In this document: piece by piece, positions 27,588 through 37,125 of the stretch
Layout of the letters: the number at the start of each line of letters is the position of its first letter
Position numbering within the stretch: the first letter of the stretch is position 1
Origin: Actinokineospora baliensis
GTDB lineage: Bacteria > Actinomycetota > Actinomycetes > Mycobacteriales > Pseudonocardiaceae
Direction: 5' to 3'
Assembly (NCBI RefSeq): GCF_016907695.1
Contig: NZ_JAFBCK010000001.1
Span: 310,001-374,000, forward strand
Length of the DNA: 64,000 nt
Made by a program: the position numbers and the translations under genes
The notes under the pieces: generated by a model
Told to the model about the DNA's origin: nothing
Databases searched by the model: none
The model's input: the letters and a program-made list of their open reading frames with translations, nothing else

Positions 27588-27681
27588 GCCACCCAACCTA
27601 ACCCCGGACTTGCTCCAGGTCGGGGGTGATTTCCGGATGTGGGATCGTACGGGGTACCAGTCGGCTAGGGAGGCGGGGCGC

Positions 27682-30237
27682 GTGGAGTTAGGGGCGCTGA
27701 TCATCGGCTTGGCCTCCGTGGTCGCCGCGGCCGCGTTGGTGTACTTCAGACCCTTCGACCGCCAGAAGATCCCCGAGTCGCCGATCGCCCCCGAGCCGGA
27801 TCCCTTCGAGCTGTTCGAGCAGGCCTACCGCGACCACGTCCGCCGCGGGCTGCGCTACGTCGACCTCAAGGGGCTGCAGACCCTGGGCCACTCCAGCCTG
27901 GAGCTGGACCAGGTCTACGTGGACGTGGGCCTGGTGCACCGAGCCCCGCACCAGGTGGACACCGACGTGCTGGCGGGCATGTCCACCGACGGTGGGAACC
28001 GCTTCCGGCTCGACGACTTCCTCGGCGGGCCGGTCCCCCGGGTGGTGGCCGTACTGGGTGGCCCCGGCAGCGGCAAGACGACGCTGCTGCGCAAGACCGC
28101 CCGGGACACCCGCGACGACGGGACGCCGATCCTGCTGTTCCTGCGCGACCACCTCCCGGAGATCCTGGCCGAGTCGGGCCTGGTCGAGGTGCTCACCGCG
28201 AAGCTGGCCAAGCAGAACCTGGTCGACGAGCACGGGTGGGTCGCGCGCAAGCTGCGCACGGGGCGGTGCGTGGTGATGCTCGACGGGCTCGACGAGGTGG
28301 CCAGGGTCGAGGACCGGCGCTCGGTGTCCAAGTGGGTGGAGCTGCAGATCACGGCGTTCCCGAACAACGACTTCGTGCTCACCTCGCGGCCCCGCGGCTT
28401 CCTCGACGCGCCCGTCGAGGGGGCGACCGCGTTGCAGGTCCGTCCCTTCACCTCGACGCAGGTGCGCGACTTCATCCGCGGCTGGTACCGGGCCACCACC
28501 GGCAGCGCGACCCCCGAGGAGGCCGAGGACCTGCTCGTGCGGCTCGACGACGCGCCCGCGCTGTCCGAGCTGACGGTCAACCCGCTGCTGCTGACGATGA
28601 TCGCCACCGTGCACCAGTTCCGCGGTGCGCTGCCGGGATCGCGGGCGGACCTCTACAAAGAGATCTGCGAAGTGATGCTGTGGCACCGTCAAGAGGCCAA
28701 GAAGCTCGACATCCCCGGCAACAGCAGGCACAAGATGGTGCTGCTGCGCCCGTTGGCGTACCTGATGATGACCAAGGGCGTTCGCCAGCTCGGCCACGAC
28801 GTCCTGGTGGCCGAGTTCGAGCGGGTGCTGCGCCGGTTGAGCACGCCGGTGGACGCCGAGGAGCACCTGCGGCAGATCGTGTCCGACGGTCTGCTCGTCG
28901 AGTGGGAGCGCGAGCAGTTCGCCTTCGCCCACCTGACCTTCCAGGAGTTCCTCGCCGCGGCCCACATCAGGGAGAAGAAGACCCTGGTGGACGAGCTGTG
29001 CTACCGGGTGGACGAGGACTGGTGGCGGGAGACGACGCTGCTGTACGTGGCCGGTTCGGACGCCGACCTCGTGATCACCGCCTGCTTGGCCTCCGGCACC
29101 GCGACCGCGCTGGGACTCGCGCTGGACTGCGTGTCCGAGGGCACCGAACTCGACGAGGAGTTGCGCACCCAACTCGACGACATCCTGCGTTCGGCGGTGG
29201 TGGACGAGGGCCTGCGGGAGAAGGTCCTGCGGGCGATGCTCGTGCGCCACGACCGGTCGGCGGTGCGTGTCGCGAGCGGGGCCCAGGTGTGGCGCGCGCC
29301 GGTGCCCGCCAGCCTCTACCGCCTGTTCGACGACTCGAGCGGCATCGCGGGCTGGGGTGACGACCCGGCTCGCGGGATGTCGCGCACCGCCGCGGCGCGG
29401 TTCGCCCGCTGGCTCACCGAGACGGGGCTGTCCCACCGGTTCCGGCTGGCCGAGCGGCGGGAGTTGGAGGACCCGGGGGTGCTGCCCAGCGTGCGTCCGC
29501 TGGTGGTGTGGGCGGGGGTGCCGGAGCCGGGCGCGCCGCGGATCTGGACCACCGGTGAGCACCCGCACGTGGTGTCGCGCCCTGAGCTGATCCGGGCGAC
29601 GCGCGACGACTTCACCCCGCAGCGGCTGGTCGCACTGCTCAGCCGGTTCGACTTCGCCGCGAGCGTGCTCTCCGAGCACCTGGCGCGCCTGAGCGAGGAA
29701 GCGGGCGGGGAAACGAGCACCGGGAACTGGTTCGTGGTGCTCGAGGGCTGGTTCCACCGGTGGACCGACGGGTGGTCGGCACGGCTGGGTAGCGCGTTCG
29801 GCGACACGCTCGAGGAGTCGATCTACCACCCGCCGCAGCAGTTCACCAAGTGGCTGCGCCAGGCGTTCACCGCCCAGGTCCCGCTCGCCGAGTGGCAGCC
29901 GGAGCCGATCGGCGACCTGGCCGACCTGCGGTCGCGGCTCAACGCGGTGGAGACGATGTACGGGACGTGGGCCTCGGTGGCGCACGACGACCTCAGCACC
30001 ACCGTGGCCAAGTGGATCGCCACCGACGTGCTGGCGGGCAACGACCTCACCAGGGTCCGGCTGACGGCGCTCGCGCTGGTCAGGGAGGTGCCCCCGGCCG
30101 ACAGGCAGGTGCTGTTCCAGCTGGCGGCCGCGGCGACGCTGTCGGACCTGTGGCGGGAGGGGCGGCGGGAACGGACGGAGACGATCATTCTGGCGGCAGA
30201 CGCACCGGAGAGCCTGAGTGCCAGACCGCCCAGGTGA
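27682..30237 (+). CDS. membrane-anchored NACHT NTPase
   Basis: 851 residues from the GTG at 27682, which has GGGAGG eight bases upstream; an ATG/TTG frame further upstream is shadow. Residues 3-22 form one membrane helix (LGALIIGLASVVAAAALVYF), so the NTPase should face the cytosol. Walker A GGPGSGKTT is at 126-134, Walker B VVMLDGLDEV at 197-206, an arginine in LTSRPRG follows, then the helical NPLLLTMIATVH and FAHLTFQEFLAA. At about 560-610 the sequence MSRTAAARFARWL...RFRLAERRELED resembles the signature of formylglycine-enzyme/C-type-lectin folds. The last ~200 residues are unknown. It converges on hutI with a 53-base overlap. Confidence 0.85.
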   Translation: MELGALIIGLASVVAAAALVYFRPFDRQKIPESPIAPEPDPFELFEQAYRDHVRRGLRYVDLKGLQTLGHSSLELDQVYVDVGLVHRAPHQVDTDVLAGMSTDGGNRFRLDDFLGGPVPRVVAVLGGPGSGKTTLLRKTARDTRDDGTPILLFLRDHLPEILAESGLVEVLTAKLAKQNLVDEHGWVARKLRTGRCVVMLDGLDEVARVEDRRSVSKWVELQITAFPNNDFVLTSRPRGFLDAPVEGATALQVRPFTSTQVRDFIRGWYRATTGSATPEEAEDLLVRLDDAPALSELTVNPLLLTMIATVHQFRGALPGSRADLYKEICEVMLWHRQEAKKLDIPGNSRHKMVLLRPLAYLMMTKGVRQLGHDVLVAEFERVLRRLSTPVDAEEHLRQIVSDGLLVEWEREQFAFAHLTFQEFLAAAHIREKKTLVDELCYRVDEDWWRETTLLYVAGSDADLVITACLASGTATALGLALDCVSEGTELDEELRTQLDDILRSAVVDEGLREKVLRAMLVRHDRSAVRVASGAQVWRAPVPASLYRLFDDSSGIAGWGDDPARGMSRTAAARFARWLTETGLSHRFRLAERRELEDPGVLPSVRPLVVWAGVPEPGAPRIWTTGEHPHVVSRPELIRATRDDFTPQRLVALLSRFDFAASVLSEHLARLSEEAGGETSTGNWFVVLEGWFHRWTDGWSARLGSAFGDTLEESIYHPPQQFTKWLRQAFTAQVPLAEWQPEPIGDLADLRSRLNAVETMYGTWASVAHDDLSTTVAKWIATDVLAGNDLTRVRLTALALVREVPPADRQVLFQLAAAATLSDLWREGRRERTETIILAADAPESLSARPPR

Positions 30238-31342
30238 GGGGGACGCCGGGGCGGTAGGCGAGGTGGGTGGCGGAGGGGGCGTCCAGGAGGTGCAGGTCGG
30301 CTCGGGCGCCGGGGCGGAGGGTGCCGACGTCGGTGCGGCGGAGGGCTTGGGCGCCGCCGAGGGTGGCGGCGCGGATGGCTTCGGGGACCGACAGGTGCAT
30401 CTGCAGCACCGCCGTGGCCACGCAGAACGCCATGGACGAGGTGTAGGACGAGCCGGGGTTGCAGTTGGTGGCCAGGGCGATCGTGGCGCCCGCGTCGAGG
30501 AGGCGGCGGGCGGGGGGTAGCGGCTGGCGGGTGGACAGGTCGCAGGCGGGCAGCAGGGTGGCGACGGTGTTCGAGCCCGCCAGTGCGTCCACATCGGACT
30601 CTGTCAGGTGGGTGCAGTGGTCAACGCTGGCGGCGTTGAGTTCCACGGCAATGCGGACACCGGGGCCAGGCCCGAGCTGGTTGCCGTGGACGCGCAGGCC
30701 CAAGCCGCGGGCGGCGGCGGCGCGGAGTACCTGCCGGGATTGGGCTTCGTCGAACGCGCCGGTCTCGCAGAAGACGTCCGCCCAGCGCACGTAAGGCGCG
30801 ACCTCGTCGAGCATCTCACCGGAGGCGAGGGCGACGTACTCGTCGGCGTCGGCGCCCGGCGGGACCAGGTGCGCACCCAGGTAGGTCACCTCGTCGACGA
30901 GTTCGGCGGCGATGCGGGCGGAGCGGACCTCGTCCTCCACGGTCAGCCCGTACCCCGTCTTGGTCTCGATGCACGTCGTCCCCTGCGCCTGGGCTTCGGC
31001 GATGTGCGCGCGCAGCCCGGCCCGCAGCTGATCATCGTCCGCCGCGCGGGTCGCCTCAACCGTGACCGCGATACCGCCTGCGGTGTAAGGCTTCCCGGCC
31101 ATCCGCGCGCCGAACTCGGCCGTGCGATCACCGGCGAACACCAGGTGCGTGTGGCTGTCGACCCACCCCGGCAACCCGGCCCGCCCACCGGCATCGACCC
31201 TCGTGTCCGTCGGGGGCACCTTGCGGGAGTGGCCAACCCACGCCACATGGTCGCCGTCGAGGATCAGGGCCGCGTCGGTCAGCGTGCCCAGTTCGGGGTC
31301 GTTGGTGGTCAGTTCACCAAGGTTGGTCACCAGAACGCTCAC
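30185..31342 (-). CDS. hutI: imidazolonepropionase
   Basis: 385 residues of the amidohydrolase superfamily. It opens the ring of 4-imidazolone-5-propionate to N-formimino-glutamate, the third step of histidine breakdown. The metal-binding motif DSHTHLVFAGDR (about residues 62-73) and the later GLRVHGNQ and VDHCTHLTESD histidines are present, together with the substrate region GGIAVTV. The GTG start overlaps the hutF stop (GTGA). It is the last gene of the hut operon and its 3' end overlaps the converging NACHT gene. Confidence 0.96.
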   Translation of the reverse strand: MSVLVTNLGELTTNDPELGTLTDAALILDGDHVAWVGHSRKVPPTDTRVDAGGRAGLPGWVDSHTHLVFAGDRTAEFGARMAGKPYTAGGIAVTVEATRAADDDQLRAGLRAHIAEAQAQGTTCIETKTGYGLTVEDEVRSARIAAELVDEVTYLGAHLVPPGADADEYVALASGEMLDEVAPYVRWADVFCETGAFDEAQSRQVLRAAAARGLGLRVHGNQLGPGPGVRIAVELNAASVDHCTHLTESDVDALAGSNTVATLLPACDLSTRQPLPPARRLLDAGATIALATNCNPGSSYTSSMAFCVATAVLQMHLSVPEAIRAATLGGAQALRRTDVGTLRPGARADLHLLDAPSATHLAYRPGVPLTWAVWHSGSPVRLPPE

Positions 31343-32619
31343 CGGAGCACCTCCGCCAGCAGTCGACCCACATCGCCCAACACGTGCTCACCCGAGCGGA
31401 CCACCACTCGGCCACCCACCACCACAGTGTCCACATCGGACGCAGTAGCTGCCAGGACAGCCTGCTCTGGCAACGATCCCGCAGTCCGCACACTGTCCAG
31501 CCGCACAGCCACCAGATCGGCGGGCGCGCCCACCTCGATCCGACCGGCCTCCGGCCACCCCAGGCTCGCGTGCGCCGTCATCGCCCGGACCAGCTCCTCG
31601 GGGGTGAACCTGCCGCGCTGACCGGTCCGCAGGCGTTCACCGTGCTCCAGCGCGCGCGCTTCGAGGAGCATGTCCACCACCGCGTGCTGATCACTGCCCA
31701 GCGACAGCGGCGACCCGGCGTCGGCGAGTTCCCGCGCGGGGCCGATGCCGTCCGCGAGATCGGCTTCCGTTGTCGGGCAGAAGCACGCGCCAGTGCCGGA
31801 TTCGCCGAGCAAGCGGATGTCTTCCGGGGTCAGGTGAGTCGCGTGCACGGCGGTCAACCGCGGGCCGAGGGCACCGGCTTCCGCCAGGAGCTGGGTGGGC
31901 GTCAACCCGTATGCGGCAAGGCAAGCGGTGTTCTCGGCGGGCTGCTCTGACAGGTGTACGTGGACCGGTCCGTCGAACCCCGCGACCACCGGCAACGCGT
32001 CTCTCGGCACGGCGCGGACCGAGTGGATCGCGGCACCGATCCTGGCGTGCGCGGAGGGCTTCAGGTCCGCCACCCGGGCCGCCCAGGCGAGCACGTCGCC
32101 GTCGGAGAAGCGTTGCTGCTGCGCGGAAACCGGCTCGCCGATGCCGCCTGCGAGGTAGCACGCGTCCAGCAGTGTGATCCGAACACCGGCGTCGCGCGCC
32201 GCCTGGATCAGCGCGTCCCCCATGGCGTTGGGGTCGTTGTAGCGGACGCCGCCCGGTGCGTGGTGCAGGTAGTGGAACTCGCCGACACAGGTGATGCCGG
32301 ACAGCGCCATCTCGGCGTACGCGGCTCGGGCGAGCAAGTAGTAGGAGTCCGGGTCGAGGCGGTCGGCCAGGTCGTACATGCGGTCGCGCCAGGTCCAGAA
32401 CGTGCCGCCACCGCCGTGGGTGCGACCGCGCAGGGCCCGGTGGAAGGCGTGGGAATGCGCGTTGGCGAACCCCGGGAAAACAACCCCGGGCAGCACTTCG
32501 ACGTCGCCAGGCGAGTCCACAAGGGACACCGAGGTGAACACGCCGTCGGATACCTCGACCAGCACACCCGACGCCACCCCGTCCGGCAGCCAGGCCGAAG
32601 CGCACCAGTAGGCGGTCAC
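31339..32619 (-). CDS. hutF: formimidoylglutamate deiminase
   Basis: 426 residues, amidohydrolase superfamily. It removes ammonia from N-formimidoyl-glutamate to give N-formyl-glutamate. Metal ligands and family signatures are seen: FANAHSHAFHRALRG, FHYLHH, VHVHLSEQP, TAVHATHLT and SLGSDQHAVVD. The start is a GTG that overlaps the stop of the M20 gene (GTGA), and its own stop overlaps the start of hutI. The presence of hutF means this operon uses the five-step route. Confidence 0.95.
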   Translation of the reverse strand: MTAYWCASAWLPDGVASGVLVEVSDGVFTSVSLVDSPGDVEVLPGVVFPGFANAHSHAFHRALRGRTHGGGGTFWTWRDRMYDLADRLDPDSYYLLARAAYAEMALSGITCVGEFHYLHHAPGGVRYNDPNAMGDALIQAARDAGVRITLLDACYLAGGIGEPVSAQQQRFSDGDVLAWAARVADLKPSAHARIGAAIHSVRAVPRDALPVVAGFDGPVHVHLSEQPAENTACLAAYGLTPTQLLAEAGALGPRLTAVHATHLTPEDIRLLGESGTGACFCPTTEADLADGIGPARELADAGSPLSLGSDQHAVVDMLLEARALEHGERLRTGQRGRFTPEELVRAMTAHASLGWPEAGRIEVGAPADLVAVRLDSVRTAGSLPEQAVLAATASDVDTVVVGGRVVVRSGEHVLGDVGRLLAEVLR

Positions 32620-33800
32620 CTGGCCAACTCCTCCAGCACCGCCGCCAACGCCACGACGCCCGCGGCGCAGTCGTCCGGCTCGGCGTGCTCCTCCGGCGCG
32701 TGGCTCACACCGGTGGGGTTGCGCACGAAGAGCATCGCGGTCGGCACGTGGCCCGCGAGGATCCCGGCGTCGTGCCCCGCTCCTGTCGGCAACGCGGGCA
32801 CCCCGCCGAGGACGCCGGAAACCGAGTCCCGCAAGGCGGAATCGAACACGACTGTGTCCCCATAGGACTCTTCGGTCACTGTGACCGAGCAGCCCTCTTC
32901 AGCCGCAGCCGCGGAGGCCGCGGCGCTGATCTCCTCGACCACCGCCCGAGTGCGCGCGTCGTCCTCAGCCCTGGCGTCGAGCCACAGGTCCACGCTCGAC
33001 GGGATCACGTTGGTACCACCCGGGTTCGGGACCAGCTTGCCCACTGTGGCACGCGCTCCAGCCGTCGCGGCCTGGCGCGCGGCGAGCACCACCCGAGCGG
33101 CGGCGATCATCGGGTCGCGCCGGTCGACCATCAGCGTCGCCCCCGCGTGGTTGCCCTCGCCGCGGACGCTGAACCGCCACCGCCCGTGCGCCAGGATCGA
33201 ACTCGCCACGCCGACCGCGGCACCCAGGTCGATCAGCCCGCGCCCCTGCTCCACGTGCAGCTCGACGAACACCCCGATCCGGCGCAACGCAGCGGGATCC
33301 GGCCCGACCCGCGCCGGGTCGAGCCCGGCCGAGGTCATCGCCTCGGCCACGGTCACACCGTCCGAATCGGACAGTCGCAGTGCGGCTTCAGGGGCGATGG
33401 CTCCGGTCAGCAACCGGGACCCGAGGCAGGCAACCCCGAACCGGCCGCCTTCCTCTTCCGCGAACACGACGACCGCGAGCGGCTTCGCCGGGACGAAACC
33501 CTTGGCCCGCAGGACGTCCACGGCCTCAAGTGCCGACACCACGCCGAGCGGCCCGTCGAACGCGCCACCGCCGGGCACCGAGTCGAGGTGGCTGCCGGTC
33601 ACCACGGCCCCGTCCCCCGGCGGACCCCACCACGCCCACAGGTTCCCGTTGCGGTCGCACTCGACGTCGAGCCCGCGCCGGGTCGCCTCCTCGGTGAACC
33701 AGGACCGCAACTCCAGCTCCACCCGGTCGAACCCGTGCCGGGAGTAGCCGCCGCGGCGGGGGTCGGCGCCGACCCCCGCGATGTCGGCGAGGCCGGTCAC
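32616..33800 (-). CDS. M20-family amidohydrolase, probable N-formylglutamate deformylase of the hut operon
   Basis: 394 residues of the allantoate amidohydrolase / N-carbamoyl-amino-acid hydrolase family. Metal ligands are visible: [18 protein letters not shown] (His, Asp), AEEEGGRFG (Glu-Glu) and FVELHVEQG (His). The arginine/asparagine substrate region [12 protein letters not shown] is typical of AllC-type enzymes. The operon contains hutF but no gene of the classical HutG family, so this enzyme most likely cleaves N-formyl-glutamate. The same neighbour order is known in Streptomyces. GTG start with GTGA overlaps at both ends. Annotation as allantoate amidohydrolase would follow from sequence alone. 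Confidence 0.85.
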   Translation of the reverse strand: MTGLADIAGVGADPRRGGYSRHGFDRVELELRSWFTEEATRRGLDVECDRNGNLWAWWGPPGDGAVVTGSHLDSVPGGGAFDGPLGVVSALEAVDVLRAKGFVPAKPLAVVVFAEEEGGRFGVACLGSRLLTGAIAPEAALRLSDSDGVTVAEAMTSAGLDPARVGPDPAALRRIGVFVELHVEQGRGLIDLGAAVGVASSILAHGRWRFSVRGEGNHAGATLMVDRRDPMIAAARVVLAARQAATAGARATVGKLVPNPGGTNVIPSSVDLWLDARAEDDARTRAVVEEISAAASAAAAEEGCSVTVTEESYGDTVVFDSALRDSVSGVLGGVPALPTGAGHDAGILAGHVPTAMLFVRNPTGVSHAPEEHAEPDDCAAGVVALAAVLEELAR

Positions 33801-35458
33801 GACCGGGCCATCGGGACGGCGACCCCGCGCTCGGCGGCGACCTCGTCCGCCCGGTCGTACCCGGCGTCGACGTGCCGGATCACGCCCATCGCCGGGTCGT
33901 TGGTGAGCACCCGCTCGATCTTCTGGCCCGCCAGCGGCGTCCCGTCGGCCACCGTGACCTGGCCCGCGTGGATGGACCGGCCGATGCCGACCCCGCCGCC
34001 GTGGTGGATGGACACCCAACTGGCGCCGGACGCGGTGTTGACCAGCGCGTTGAGCAGCGGCCAGTCGGCGATCGCGTCGGACCCGTCGGCCATCGCCTCG
34101 GTCTCGCGGTACGGGGAGGCGACCGAGCCGCAGTCGAGGTGGTCGCGGCCGATCACGACCGGCGCGGACAGCTCACCGGAGGCGACCATCTCGTTGAACC
34201 GCACGCCCGCCAGGTGCCGCTCGCCGTAGCCGAGCCAGCAGATGCGCGCCGGAAGCCCTTGGAAGGCAACGCGTTCGCCCGCCAGCCGGATCCACCTGGC
34301 GAGGGATTCGTTCTCCGGGAACAGGTCCAGGATCGCCCGGTCGGTCGCGGCGATGTCGGCCGGGTCACCGGAGAGCGCCGCCCAGCGGAACGGGCCCTTG
34401 CCCTCGCAGAACAGCGGCCGGATGTAGGCGGGGACGAAACCGGGGAAGTCGAACGCCCGGTCGTACCCGCCCAGCTTCGCCTCGCCGCGGATGGAGTTGC
34501 CGTAGTCGAACACCTCGGCGCCCGCGTCGAGGAACCCGACCATGGCCTCCACGTGCTCAGCCATCGAGTCGCGGGAGCGGTCGGTGAACTCGTCTGGCTT
34601 CTTCGCCGCGTAGTCGCCCCAATCGGCGAGGTCGACCCCGCGCGGCAGGTACGCCAGCGGGTCGTGCGCGGAGGTCTGGTCGGTCACGATGTCGACCTCG
34701 ACCCCGCGGCGCAGCAACTCCGGCAGCACCTCGGCCGCGTTGCCGATCACCCCGACCGACACGGCCTCGCCCTCGCGCTTGGCCCGCTCGACCCGCGCCA
34801 CCGCGTCGTCGAGGTCCAGCGCGAGCTCGTCGAGGTACCGGGTCTCGACCCGGCGCCGCGCACGATCCGGGTCGACCTCGATGACCAGGGCAGCGCCGCC
34901 GTTCATCGTCACCGCAAGCGGTTGCGCGCCGCCCATGCCGCCGAGCCCCGCGGTCACGGTGAGCGTGCCGCGCAGGGTCCCGCCGAAGCGCTTGGCGGCG
35001 ACGGCGGCGAAGGTCTCGTAGGTGCCCTGGAGGATGCCCTGGGTGCCGATGTAGATCCACGACCCCGCGGTCATCTGCCCGTACATCGTGAGCCCAGCGG
35101 CCTCCAGGCGGCGGAACTCCGGCCAGGTGGCCCAGTCACCGACCAGGTTGGAGTTCGCGATCAACACCCGCGGCGCCCACTCGTGGGTCCGCATCACCCC
35201 GACCGGCTTGCCCGACTGCACCAACAGCGTCTCGTCCTCGGCGAGGGTGGTCAGCTCCCGCGAGATCGCCTCGAAACTGGCCCAGTTGCGCGCCGCCTTG
35301 CCGGTACCGCCGTAGACCACCAGGTCATCCGGCCGCTCCGCCACCTCGGCGTCGAGGTTGTTGTGGAACATCCGCAACGCGGCCTCGGTCTGCCAGTTCC
35401 GCGCGGTCAGCGCGGTGCCGCGGGCAGCGCGCACGGGCCGGGGTCCGGGGGTGGTCAC
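33797..35458 (-). CDS. hutU: urocanate hydratase
   Basis: 553 residues, close to the family norm. It converts urocanate to imidazolonepropionate with NAD as an electrophilic cofactor. Conserved stretches include [41 protein letters not shown] and the active-site [14 protein letters not shown]. The GTG start has GAGAGGAGGA at the right distance. Its stop overlaps the start of the M20 gene by GTGA. The leader contains a damaged second copy of the hutH 3' end. Confidence 0.97.
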   Translation of the reverse strand: MTTPGPRPVRAARGTALTARNWQTEAALRMFHNNLDAEVAERPDDLVVYGGTGKAARNWASFEAISRELTTLAEDETLLVQSGKPVGVMRTHEWAPRVLIANSNLVGDWATWPEFRRLEAAGLTMYGQMTAGSWIYIGTQGILQGTYETFAAVAAKRFGGTLRGTLTVTAGLGGMGGAQPLAVTMNGGAALVIEVDPDRARRRVETRYLDELALDLDDAVARVERAKREGEAVSVGVIGNAAEVLPELLRRGVEVDIVTDQTSAHDPLAYLPRGVDLADWGDYAAKKPDEFTDRSRDSMAEHVEAMVGFLDAGAEVFDYGNSIRGEAKLGGYDRAFDFPGFVPAYIRPLFCEGKGPFRWAALSGDPADIAATDRAILDLFPENESLARWIRLAGERVAFQGLPARICWLGYGERHLAGVRFNEMVASGELSAPVVIGRDHLDCGSVASPYRETEAMADGSDAIADWPLLNALVNTASGASWVSIHHGGGVGIGRSIHAGQVTVADGTPLAGQKIERVLTNDPAMGVIRHVDAGYDRADEVAAERGVAVPMARS

Positions 35459-35529
35459 ACGGTCCTCCTCTCAACGACGCCCACCAGGACGCCGGAACGG
35501 ATTGAGCTAGTGGCGGGAAGGAGGGCGAT
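35456..35529 (-). pseudogene. relic copy of the hutH 3' end between hutH and hutU
   Basis: Reading the minus strand just before hutU gives [16 protein letters not shown] and a stop, against LIRSGALLAAVEGRGV at the end of hutH 74 bases away. Both repeats start with CACACG and share CTCAACG and CGGAT at matching positions. Confidence 0.5.
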
Positions 35530-37055
35530 CACACGCCCCTCCCCTCAACGGCGGCCAACAACGCACCTGAGCGGATCAGCTCCTCCGCGGCCGCGATCTC
35601 CGGCGCCAAGTGACGGTCCGGCCCAGGGCCGGGCACGTGCTCGCGCAGCACCGCTACCGCGGCAGCCGTGGCCGGGCCGGGCGTGAGGGGAGCGCGGAAG
35701 TCGAGGGCGCGAGCAGCCGTCAGGTATTCCACTGCCAGGACTGTGGTCAGGCCTTCGACGGCTTTGCGTAGTTTGCGGGCGGCTGACCAGCCCAGGGACA
35801 CGTGGTCTTCCTGCATCGCCGACGACGGGATGGAGTCGACGGAGGCGGGGGAGGCGAGGCGCTTGAGGTCGGCCACGACGGCGGCCTGGGTGTACTGGGC
35901 GATCATGTGGCCGGAGTCGACGCCGGGGTCGTGGGCCAGGAAGGGCGGCAGGCCGTGGGAGCGGGCCACGTCGAGCATCCGGTCGGTGCGGCGCTCGGCC
36001 ATGCTGGCCACGTCGGCGACCGGGATGGCCAGGAAGTCCAGCACGTAGGCGACCGGGGCGCCGTGGAAGTTGCCGTTCGACTCGACCCGGCCGTCGGGCA
36101 GCACGACCGGGTTGTCCACGGCGGCCGACAGCTCGCGGGCGGCGACGGTCTCGGCGTGGGTGACGGTGTCGCGGGCGGCGCCGTGCACCTGGGGTGCGCA
36201 GCGCAGCGAGTAGGCGTCCTGGACCCTGGTGCAGTCGGGGCCGCGGTGGCTGGCCACGATCGGCGAGTCGGCCAGGAAGGCGGCGATGCGGGCGGCCGAC
36301 GCGGCCTGACCCGGGTGCGGGCGCAGCGCCTGCAGGTCCGCGGCGAACACCCGGTCGGTGCCCAGCAGCGCCTCCACGCTCATCGCCGCGGTGAGGTCGG
36401 CGACGTCGAGCAGGGCACGCAGGTCGGTGATCGCGAGCGCCAACTGGCCGAGCATGCCGTCGGTGCCGTTGATCAGCGCCAGGCCCTCCTTCTCGACCAG
36501 CTCCACCGGCTCGATGCCCGCGTCGGCCAGCGCGTCGATCGCCGCGACCAGCTCACCGCGGTAGTGGACCTGGCCCTCCCCCATCAGCGCCAGCGCGACC
36601 GCCGAGAGCGGGGCGAGGTCACCGGAGCAGCCGAGCGACCCGTGCTCGTGCACCACCGGGAGGATGCCCGCGTTGAGCACCGCCGCCAGGGTCTCCACAG
36701 TGGACTGCCGGACACCGGTACGGCCGGTCGCCAGGGTGCGCAGCCGCAGCAGCATCAGCGCCCGGACCACCTCCGGTTCCACCTCGGCACCGGCCCCCGC
36801 GGCGTGCGAGCGGATCAGCGACCGCTGCAGCGCGGCGCGGCGCTCGACCGGGATGTGCCGGACCGCGAGCGCGCCGAACCCGGTGGACACGCCGTAGGTC
36901 GGCTCCGTGGCGTCGGCGAGCTTCTCGATGTGCGCCCTGGTCGCGGCGACGCCGTCGAGGGCTCCAGGGGTGAGCACCACGGTGGCGCCGCCGCGGGCGA
37001 CCGCGACCACGTTCTCGGTGGTCAGCGGACCGCCGTCGAGGGCAACAGGTTCCAT
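35529..37055 (-). CDS. hutH: histidine ammonia-lyase
   Basis: 508 residues. It eliminates ammonia from histidine to give urocanate, the first hut step. The MIO prosthetic group forms from the tripeptide in SLGCSGDLAPLS: here Cys143-Ser144-Gly145 instead of the usual Ala-Ser-Gly. Other conserved parts are YGVSTGFGALA near residue 54, NGTDGML (about 190) and the QEDHVSLGW block near 415. The ATG at 37055 was chosen; the upstream frame to 37088 adds unrelated residues. It is the first gene of the hut operon. Confidence 0.97.
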   Translation of the reverse strand: MEPVALDGGPLTTENVVAVARGGATVVLTPGALDGVAATRAHIEKLADATEPTYGVSTGFGALAVRHIPVERRAALQRSLIRSHAAGAGAEVEPEVVRALMLLRLRTLATGRTGVRQSTVETLAAVLNAGILPVVHEHGSLGCSGDLAPLSAVALALMGEGQVHYRGELVAAIDALADAGIEPVELVEKEGLALINGTDGMLGQLALAITDLRALLDVADLTAAMSVEALLGTDRVFAADLQALRPHPGQAASAARIAAFLADSPIVASHRGPDCTRVQDAYSLRCAPQVHGAARDTVTHAETVAARELSAAVDNPVVLPDGRVESNGNFHGAPVAYVLDFLAIPVADVASMAERRTDRMLDVARSHGLPPFLAHDPGVDSGHMIAQYTQAAVVADLKRLASPASVDSIPSSAMQEDHVSLGWSAARKLRKAVEGLTTVLAVEYLTAARALDFRAPLTPGPATAAAVAVLREHVPGPGPDRHLAPEIAAAEELIRSGALLAAVEGRGV

Positions 37056-37125
37056 GTGGCCATCACAGCGCGATCCCGGCCTCGGCACGACCCGGGATCG
37101 GGTGACAGTGTCTGGTACCCCAGAC

